This document shows, one piece after another, positions 6,319-10,320 of a stretch of DNA of 10,320 nucleotides. The notes under the pieces were generated by a model. The model was given only the letters and a program-made list of their open reading frames with translations. It searched no databases and had not been told where the DNA came from. Origin of the DNA: Nocardioides sp. (GTDB lineage Bacteria; Actinomycetota; Actinomycetes; Propionibacteriales; Nocardioidaceae); NCBI GenBank assembly GCA_003519585.1, contig DOWL01000009.1:1-10320 (forward strand). Reading direction: 5' to 3'. The translations under genes and the position numbers were made by a program. The stretch's first letter is position 1. Every line of letters begins with the position of its first letter.

Positions 6319-7752
6319 TCAGCCTAGCCGGACCGCGATCGTGGTGCTACTCGGCGCACTCGTGAGCGCGACCGTGCCGCCGTGCGAGGCCACGATCGCC
6401 TGGACCATCGACAGACCGAGACCGGCCCCGCCACCCCCCTGAACGGTGCTGCGCTCGCGGGCCTCGTCCAGTCGGGCGAACCGCTCGAAGGCATGGTCGA
6501 CGAACTCCGGCGGGAAGCCGGGTCCGTCGTCGTGCACGTCGAACCCGTCGGCGCGGCCGGTCACGGTGACCGTGGTGCCGGGCGGGGTGTGCTTGCGGGC
6601 GTTGGTCAGCAGGTTGGTGACCACCTGGTGCAGCCGCTGTTCGTCGCCCACGACTTCCAGAGGCGCCTCGGGGAGTTGGAGCCGCCACTGGTGGTCGGGG
6701 GCGAGCACCCGCGCGTCGGAGACCGCCTCGAGCAGGAGTCGGGTGAGGTCGACGGGCTCCCGCTCCAGCGGCCGCCCGGCGTCCAGTCGGGCCAGCAACA
6801 GCAGGTCCTCGACCAGGGACGTCATCCGGACGGTCTCCTCCTCGACCTTGCCCAGCGCGGTCTCGACGATGCCGTCGTCGGGGCGGCGCCGGGCCAGCTC
6901 GGTGTAGCCCGCGATGGTGGCCAGCGGCGTACGTAGCTCGTGGGAGGCGTCGGCCACGAACTGCCGGACCTGCTGCTCGCTGCGGTGCCGAGCCTCCAGT
7001 GAGGTCTCGACGTGCTCGAGGAGTGTGTTGAGCGCGGCGCCGACCTGGCCGACCTCGGTGCGCTCGTCGGTGAGGTGCTCGGGCACCCGTTCGGTGAGGT
7101 CGATCTCGCCCTCGGCCAGCGGCAGGTCCGCGACCCGGTGCGCGGTGGCGGCGACCTCGGTCAGCGGCCGTAGCTGGCGGCGTACGAGGAGCAGCCCGCC
7201 GCCTGCCGCCACGAGCGCGCCGAGCACGATGAGCAGCGCCTCCCACCCGATCAGCGTCGTGACGGCCTCGTCGTTGCGGTCGGTCGGCAGGCCCACCACC
7301 TGCGACTGGTCGCCGGAGGTCCGCATGATGACGCGGTAGGTGCCGAAGCCGGGGAGGTCGACCTGGTGCACGTGGTCGTCGGCCGGTACGTCGCGCAGTT
7401 CGGCGACGGCGTCGTCGGAGAGCTGGACGGTGTTGCCCGGACCGAAGCCGAGCATCTGCGCACTGACCACCTGCCCGTCCTCGAAGGTCACCAGGAGCGA
7501 CTGGGGTCCGGCGCCCTCGCTGCCGCCATTGCCCGGACCGGGCCCGCCGCCACCACTCGGGAAGTCCGGCTGGCTGCCCTCGATGAAGATCGGTCGCTGC
7601 GCCAGCCGATGGAGGTCGTCGTCGATCTGGCGGTTGAGCTGTGCATTGAGGGCGGCGATGGCCGCGCCGCCGATCAGCACGGCCACCAGGACGACCAGTG
7701 CGACGACGGTGAGGACCAGCCGTGAGGTGAGGGAGGCGAAGGCGTTGCGCAT
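6319..7752 (-). CDS. Two-component sensor histidine kinase, HAMP type
   Basis: Membrane sensor kinase of 477 aa that phosphorylates itself and then the regulator encoded just upstream. Layout: short cytoplasmic start, first membrane segment at about 11-34, an outer domain of about 130 residues, second membrane segment at about 166-190, HAMP linker at about 190-250, dimerisation helix with H271 in FVADASHELRTPLA, N-box VVTNLLTNARKHTP (N380, N384), G1 box DDGPGFPP at 408-415 and G2 box GGGAGLGLS at 440-448. Inside the outer domain, residues 66-82 form a Gly/Pro-rich low-complexity stretch (SGGGGPGPGNGG), which is unusual for a sensor domain. The ATG at 7750-7752 follows the regulator stop by 3 bp; no Shine-Dalgarno is seen, so translation is probably coupled. 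It resembles TcrY/PhoR-type actinobacterial kinases. The signal is unknown. Confidence 0.95.
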   Translation of the reverse strand: MRNAFASLTSRLVLTVVALVVLVAVLIGGAAIAALNAQLNRQIDDDLHRLAQRPIFIEGSQPDFPSGGGGPGPGNGGSEGAGPQSLLVTFEDGQVVSAQMLGFGPGNTVQLSDDAVAELRDVPADDHVHQVDLPGFGTYRVIMRTSGDQSQVVGLPTDRNDEAVTTLIGWEALLIVLGALVAAGGGLLLVRRQLRPLTEVAATAHRVADLPLAEGEIDLTERVPEHLTDERTEVGQVGAALNTLLEHVETSLEARHRSEQQVRQFVADASHELRTPLATIAGYTELARRRPDDGIVETALGKVEEETVRMTSLVEDLLLLARLDAGRPLEREPVDLTRLLLEAVSDARVLAPDHQWRLQLPEAPLEVVGDEQRLHQVVTNLLTNARKHTPPGTTVTVTGRADGFDVHDDGPGFPPEFVDHAFERFARLDEARERSTVQGGGGAGLGLSMVQAIVASHGGTVALTSAPSSTTIAVRLG

Positions 7753-7755
7753 CGC

Positions 7756-8478
7756 TCAGGAGGCCGGCTTGAGCACGTAGCCGGCGCCACGCATGGTGTG
7801 GATCATCGGGGCGCGACCGGCGTCGATCTTCTTGCGGAGATAGGAGATGTAGAGCTCGACGACGTTCGCCTGGCCGCCGAAGTCGTAGTTCCAGACCCGG
7901 TCGAGGATCTGCGCCTTGCTGAGCACCCGCTTGGGGTTGCGCATGAGGAACCGGAGCAGCTCGAACTCGGTGGCGGTGAGCGCGATCTCCTCGCCGGCCC
8001 GCAGGACCTCGTGGCTGTCCTCGTCGAGCTCGAGGTCGCCCACCCGCAGGACCGAGCTGGTCGCGGCCCGCTGGGCGCCCGAGCGTCGCATCAGCCCGCG
8101 GAGCCGGGCCACCAACTCCTCCAGGGAGAACGGCTTGGTGACGTAGTCGTCGCCGCCGGCCGTCAGTCCGGCGACCCGGTCCTCGACCGCGTCGCGTGCG
8201 GTCAGGAACACGACGGGTACGTCGGGCAGCGAGCTGCGCATCCGGCGCAGCACCTCGAGGCCGTCGATGTCGGGCAGCATCATGTCGAGCACCACGGCGT
8301 CCGGCCCGAACTCGCGCGCGGCGTTGACCGCGGACGAGCCGGTGTGGGCCGTCTGCACCTGCCACCCCTCGTAGCGCAATGCCATCGCGATCAGTTCGGC
8401 GATGTTCACCTCGTCGTCGACGACGAGGACGCGCAACGGCGTGCCGTCGGCGCGGGTCAGGTCAGCGGTGGAGCTCAT
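7756..8478 (-). CDS. OmpR/PhoP-family response regulator
   Basis: DNA-binding response regulator of 240 aa. Receiver domain at about 15-130: acidic pocket D21/D22, phosphorylation site D65 (VVLDMMLP), T93 (FLTARD) and K115 (VTKPF). C-terminal winged helix at about 140-238, with YDFGGQANVVELYISYLRKKID at 198-219 as the recognition region and HTMRGAGYVLKP closing the wing. That recognition region is very close to the M. tuberculosis PhoP sequence as I remember it (YDFGGDVNVVESYVSYLRRKID). The ATG at 8476-8478 has no Shine-Dalgarno and may start a leaderless mRNA. It is first in a two-gene operon with the kinase and divergent from the small membrane protein. A PhoP-box-like direct repeat 22 bp upstream suggests autoregulation. 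TcrX or another PhoP-like paralogue is equally possible, so I give no symbol. Confidence 0.95.
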   Translation of the reverse strand: MSSTADLTRADGTPLRVLVVDDEVNIAELIAMALRYEGWQVQTAHTGSSAVNAAREFGPDAVVLDMMLPDIDGLEVLRRMRSSLPDVPVVFLTARDAVEDRVAGLTAGGDDYVTKPFSLEELVARLRGLMRRSGAQRAATSSVLRVGDLELDEDSHEVLRAGEEIALTATEFELLRFLMRNPKRVLSKAQILDRVWNYDFGGQANVVELYISYLRKKIDAGRAPMIHTMRGAGYVLKPAS

Positions 8479-8500
8479 GCCAGGGAGCGTGTCCGAGCAA

Positions 8501-8518
8501 TCTGTGAGTTTCCTGTGG
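8501..8518 (-). promoter_or_regulatory. PhoP-box-like direct repeat before the response regulator
   Basis: Minus strand CCACAGG-AAAC-TCACAGA: two 7-base half-sites with CACAG cores, 11 bp apart. Compare the published M. tuberculosis PhoP box, TCACAGC-n4-TCACAGC. It lies 22 bp upstream of the ATG and would cover the minus-35 if the mRNA is leaderless; a weak minus-10, CACGCT (8486-8491), has matching spacing. Confidence 0.65.
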
Positions 8519-8523
8519 GCAAC

Positions 8524-8538
8524 CTACGTGAGCCGTAG
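8524..8538. repeat. Short inverted repeat midway between the two PhoP-like boxes
   Basis: CTACG and CGTAG (8524-8528 and 8534-8538) around TGAGC, close to the centre of the divergent region. The arms are only 5 bp, so this may be chance. It could be an extra operator half or a hinge between the two boxes. Confidence 0.3.
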
Positions 8539-8554
8539 TGATCGGACACCTGAT

Positions 8555-8572
8555 CCACAGGTTCAGCACAGG
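8555..8572 (+). promoter_or_regulatory. PhoP-box-like direct repeat before the membrane protein
   Basis: Plus strand CCACAGG-TTCA-GCACAGG, again two CACAG-core half-sites 11 bp apart. It ends 21 bp before the ATG at 8594. GACTCT (8582-8587) fits a minimal nAnnnT minus-10 with 6 bases to the ATG, and 17 bp upstream the minus-35 position falls inside the box, as expected for activation by an OmpR-family regulator. Confidence 0.65.
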
Positions 8573-8593
8573 TCGCCCGACGACTCTGCGGTC

Positions 8594-9046
8594 ATGAGTG
8601 ACGACACCCAGCCGACCGCAGCGCAGCCGCCGGAGCCGCAACCGGTCCAGCAACCGGTCCAGCAACCGGTCCAGCAACCGGCGCCGCCGGTCGAGCCGCC
8701 GGCCACTACCCGGTTCCGGGACCGGCTGTTCGGACTCCGGGCGCTGATCGCGGTCGCGGTCGCCGGCGTGATCGTGGGCGGCCTCGCCGGCTTCGGCATC
8801 CACGCCGCCACCGACGACCGCGGGCGGGACGAGCGGATGGGACGGTTCGGCCAGGGTGGCCCCGGTGGCCAGGGCGGCTTCCGCGGCGGCCCGGAGGGCG
8901 GGTTCCCCGGTCCAGGACAGGGTCCCGGTCCAGGACAGGGTCCCGGCCAGGGGCAGTTCCCGCAGCCACCCCAGGGTGCGCCCACGGATGCGCCCACGGA
9001 TGCGCCCACGGATGCGCCCAGCGACCAACCGACGCAGGACTCCTGA
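8594..9046 (+). CDS. Small one-pass membrane protein with repeat-rich arms
   Basis: A 150-aa protein that I do not recognise as a named family. An N-terminal Pro/Gln-rich arm (1-38) carries three PVQQ units. A basic patch (RFRDRLFGLR, 40-49) precedes one membrane segment at about 50-71 (LIAVAVAGVIVGGLAGFGI), giving a cytoplasmic N-terminus and an outer C-terminus. The outer part is Gly-rich (GGPGGQGGFRGGPEGG, about 88-103), then Pro-Gly-Gln repeats (about 106-121), then three TDAP units (about 131-142). The ATG at 8594 is preferred over upstream in-frame starts because those would run through the two promoter boxes into the regulator gene. No Shine-Dalgarno is visible. Its divergent pairing with the two-component genes and the mirrored boxes suggest it is a target of, or an accessory to, that system; the kinase has a similar Gly/Pro-rich stretch outside the membrane. 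Function unknown. Confidence 0.82.
   Translation: MSDDTQPTAAQPPEPQPVQQPVQQPVQQPAPPVEPPATTRFRDRLFGLRALIAVAVAGVIVGGLAGFGIHAATDDRGRDERMGRFGQGGPGGQGGFRGGPEGGFPGPGQGPGPGQGPGQGQFPQPPQGAPTDAPTDAPTDAPSDQPTQDS
8642..8677 (+). repeat. 12-bp tandem repeat CCGGTCCAGCAA, 3 copies
   Basis: Three exact copies in frame, encoding the Pro-Val-Gln-Gln repeats of the N-terminal arm of the membrane protein. Confidence 0.95.
8906..8941 (+). repeat. 18-bp tandem repeat, 2 copies plus a partial
   Basis: Two exact copies of CCCGGTCCAGGACAGGGT (8906-8923 and 8924-8941), followed by a degenerate third. They encode Pro-Gly-Gln-Gly repeats in the outer arm of the membrane protein. Confidence 0.93.
8984..9019 (+). repeat. 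12-bp tandem repeat ACGGATGCGCCC, 3 copies
   Basis: Three exact in-frame copies encoding Thr-Asp-Ala-Pro, preceded by a partial unit (GGTGCGCCC). This is the third separate array in the same small gene. Confidence 0.95.
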
Positions 9047-9094
9047 CGCCTCAGCTCGCGGCCGCCGTACAACTTTCTGGCCGATCCGGCCAAC

Positions 9095-9107
9095 CGAACC
9101 GGGTTCG
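9095..9107. repeat. 13-bp palindrome upstream of the sigma factor
   Basis: CGAACC and GGTTCG around one G, in the 131-bp gap between the membrane protein and the sigma-factor gene, 71 bp before the GTG. It could be an operator for the sigma gene or chance in GC-rich DNA; the gap holds no clear terminator or sigma-70-like promoter that I can call. Confidence 0.35.
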
Positions 9108-9166
9108 TCGCCGTCTGACCGGGTAGAACCTGAAGTAGGACCAGGGGGACCGGACGGCACCGAGAC

Positions 9167-9171
9167 GGGAG
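9167..9171 (+). promoter_or_regulatory. Ribosome binding site of the sigma-factor gene
   Basis: GGGAG six bases before the GTG at 9178-9180. It supports this GTG as the start, which also gives the usual short N-terminus ahead of the sigma-2 region. Confidence 0.6.
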
Positions 9172-9177
9172 CGGGGC

Positions 9178-9711
9178 GTGGGCGGCGCGACGCGGGACGA
9201 TGGCTTCACGGCCTACGTCTCCGGTCGGCGCGCCCACCTGTTCCGCACCGCCTACCTGCTGTGCGGCGACCCGCATCGGGCCGAGGACATCGTGCAGACC
9301 GCGCTCGCCAAGCTGTACGTCGCGTGGCCGCGTGCCTCGCGCGCCGACTCGGTCGACGCCTACGTCCGGCGGGTGATCATCAACAGCCACCTCGACGAGA
9401 CCCGTCGTCCCTGGCGGCGGGAGTCGCCGACCGAAGACGATCGGCTCGACCGTGCCGCCCCGGCGGGCGTCACGCCCGAGGACAGCGATGCGCTCTGGAC
9501 CGCGCTGCGCCAGCTCGGACCCAAGCAGCGCCGCGTCGTGGTGCTGCGTCACTACTGGGGCCTCTCGGTGGAGGAGACGGCGGCTGATCTCGGGGTCAGC
9601 CCCGGCACGGTCAAGAGCCAGACCTCCGCCGCGCTCGACCGGCTCCGCTCCACGCTGCTCGACGATCGCGTCGATGCCGGGCGCGACACCATCCGAGGAG
9701 GGCGGCGATGA
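9178..9711 (+). CDS. SigE-family ECF RNA polymerase sigma factor
   Basis: Extracytoplasmic-function-type sigma factor of 177 aa that directs RNA polymerase to stress or envelope promoters. Region 2 spans about 10-78: FTAYVSGRRAHLFRTAYLLCGDPHRAEDIVQTALAKLYVAW is broken here only by normal substitutions, and NSHLDETRRPWRRE at about 69-82 closes it. Region 4 spans about 103-160, with LGPKQRRVVVLRHYWGLSVEETAADLGVSPGTVKS as its helix-turn-helix. The pattern matches the actinobacterial SigE family (TIGR02983 type). GTG start with a Shine-Dalgarno. Its TGA overlaps the ATG of the next gene (ATGA), the usual arrangement of a sigma factor with its regulator. It lies downstream of the membrane protein on the same strand, but the 131-bp gap suggests its own promoter. 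Family call firm; regulon unknown. Confidence 0.95.
   Translation: MGGATRDDGFTAYVSGRRAHLFRTAYLLCGDPHRAEDIVQTALAKLYVAWPRASRADSVDAYVRRVIINSHLDETRRPWRRESPTEDDRLDRAAPAGVTPEDSDALWTALRQLGPKQRRVVVLRHYWGLSVEETAADLGVSPGTVKSQTSAALDRLRSTLLDDRVDAGRDTIRGGRR
9695..9702 (+). promoter_or_regulatory. Ribosome binding site of the putative anti-sigma gene
   Basis: GAGGAGGG lies inside the end of the sigma gene, 5 bases before the ATG at 9708. It fixes that start and shows the downstream gene can also be translated on its own. Confidence 0.85.
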
Positions 9712-10320
9712 ACGACCCCGCCGACCGCCACCTCGGCGAACAGGAGCTCGAGGGCCGGCTGCACGCGCTGGCCCACGGCTTCGACGTCCCCGTGGTCCCG
9801 GCCGCCGCCGACGTACGCCGCGGTCGCCGCCGGCTGATCCGCGTCCGGCTGGCGATGGCGGGCGCCACCACCGGCGCCCTCGCGGTCGTGCTCGGCGTCA
9901 CCGGTTTGACCGCAGGAGATCCGCACGCGACCGAGGTCGGGCCGGCCTCCCAGCTGCCCAGCAGCACGACGACCCCGCCTTCACCCGATAGCGGTGCAGC
10001 CAAGGCGAGCGGCGGTCCGGACGCCGGCTCCGACCCTCCGGCCAGCTCCGGCGACCTGACGTTCTCGGGTGCCGGACCGGGCAGCGTCCATGATTCCGCT
10101 GTGGACCGGTCGACGGTCGGAGGACCCACCGGCGACTCGTCGACCGGCGCGGTCGCCCAGGGCACCCGCGGCGGCACCAGTGCCGGGCACTGGCCCCACG
10201 GGACCGCCACGGACCCGACCGACCTGCCCACCCAGTCATCGAGCCCGACCGACCTGCCCACCGATCAGTCGACCGGCCAGCCGACCGAGCAACCCACCGG
10301 CCCCACCACGCCGCCCACGT
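9708..10320 (+). CDS. Putative membrane anti-sigma factor, 3'-truncated by the window
   Basis: The frame opens at the ATG of the ATGA overlap with the sigma gene and runs to the window end without a stop (204 codons). Residues 1-35 are a cytoplasmic, partly helical start (EQELEGRLHALAHGF). A very basic stretch (RRGRRRLIRVR, 37-47) precedes one membrane segment at about 48-69 (LAMAGATTGALAVVLGVTGL). After that the visible outer part is all Ser/Thr/Pro/Gly-rich, with PTDLPT repeats near the end. There is no HxxxCxxC zinc motif, so this is not a ZAS-type anti-sigma. Partners of SigE-family sigma factors often look like this: a short inner part, one membrane span and a variable outer domain. The role is inferred mainly from position. 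A folded domain may lie beyond the window. Confidence 0.8.
   Translation, partial: MNDPADRHLGEQELEGRLHALAHGFDVPVVPAAADVRRGRRRLIRVRLAMAGATTGALAVVLGVTGLTAGDPHATEVGPASQLPSSTTTPPSPDSGAAKASGGPDAGSDPPASSGDLTFSGAGPGSVHDSAVDRSTVGGPTGDSSTGAVAQGTRGGTSAGHWPHGTATDPTDLPTQSSSPTDLPTDQSTGQPTEQPTGPTTPPT
10214..10262 (+). repeat. 19-bp direct repeat, 30-bp period
   Basis: CCCGACCGACCTGCCCACC occurs at 10214-10232 and again at 10244-10262, in frame, encoding Pro-Thr-Asp-Leu-Pro-Thr. The sequence then continues as looser QPT/EQPT repeats to the window end, so the array may extend beyond it. Confidence 0.9.

Noticed and set aside
9078..9092. Hairpin TGGCC / GGCCA after the membrane protein as a terminator
   Set aside because: The stem is only 5 bp and is not followed by a T-run; such short GC inverted repeats are expected by chance here.
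10058..10071. CTGACGTTCTCGGG also present at 4918-4931 next to the palindrome
   Set aside because: This 14-base match lies within coding sequence with no inverted partner, and a match of this length between two places in 10 kb of GC-rich DNA is not surprising.
10310..10320. GCCGCCCAC at the window end matching the dinB repeat unit at the window start
   Set aside because: A single 9-base GC-rich match in a Pro/Thr-coding low-complexity region; the reading frame and peptide differ, so I treat it as chance.

Overview
The window is very GC-rich, tightly packed, and uses GTG starts and several start codons with no Shine-Dalgarno sequence. The proteins (an actinobacterial-type DNA polymerase IV, a SigE-family ECF sigma factor, a PhoP-like regulator, and a YbdK/GCS2 ligase beside a DUF402 protein) point to a high-GC actinobacterium. 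Nocardioidaceae (Nocardioides-like) is my best guess from protein style; I have no database match.

Layout: (1) 1-756, plus strand: the 3' part of dinB, entered inside a 9-bp tandem repeat that codes for Ala-Ala-His. (2) 797-4846, minus strand, transcribed right to left: a flavin monooxygenase with a Baeyer-Villiger signature, an SDR dehydrogenase overlapping it by 4 bp, a DUF402 (FomD/Ntdp-like) protein and a YbdK-type glutamate-cysteine ligase-like enzyme. The gaps are -4, 25 and 12 bp, so this may be one transcript. (3) 4847-4992: an intergenic segment holding a perfect 19-bp inverted repeat and a degenerate second copy 62 bp away. (4) 4993-6231, minus: ornithine aminotransferase (rocD) with a strong ribosome binding site and a FadR/GntR-type palindrome upstream. 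(5) 6319-8478, minus: a response regulator followed 3 bp later by its histidine kinase. (6) 8594-9046, plus: a small one-pass membrane protein built largely of tandem repeats, divergent from the two-component system. (7) 9178-end, plus: a SigE-family sigma factor overlapping (ATGA) a one-pass membrane protein with a long Ser/Thr/Pro-rich outer part, probably its anti-sigma factor, cut by the window end.

Two themes stand out. First, the 115-bp divergent region between the response regulator and the repeat-rich membrane protein carries two direct-repeat boxes with a CACAG core and 11-bp spacing. They resemble the published Mycobacterium tuberculosis PhoP box and are placed almost as mirror images 22-23 bp from the two start codons. 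This suggests that the regulator controls both itself and the membrane protein from leaderless promoters. Second, coding tandem repeats recur: in dinB, three separate arrays in the membrane protein, and in the tail of the putative anti-sigma factor. I see no mobile element, CRISPR array, tRNA or rRNA. No stretch over 300 bases lacks a gene.
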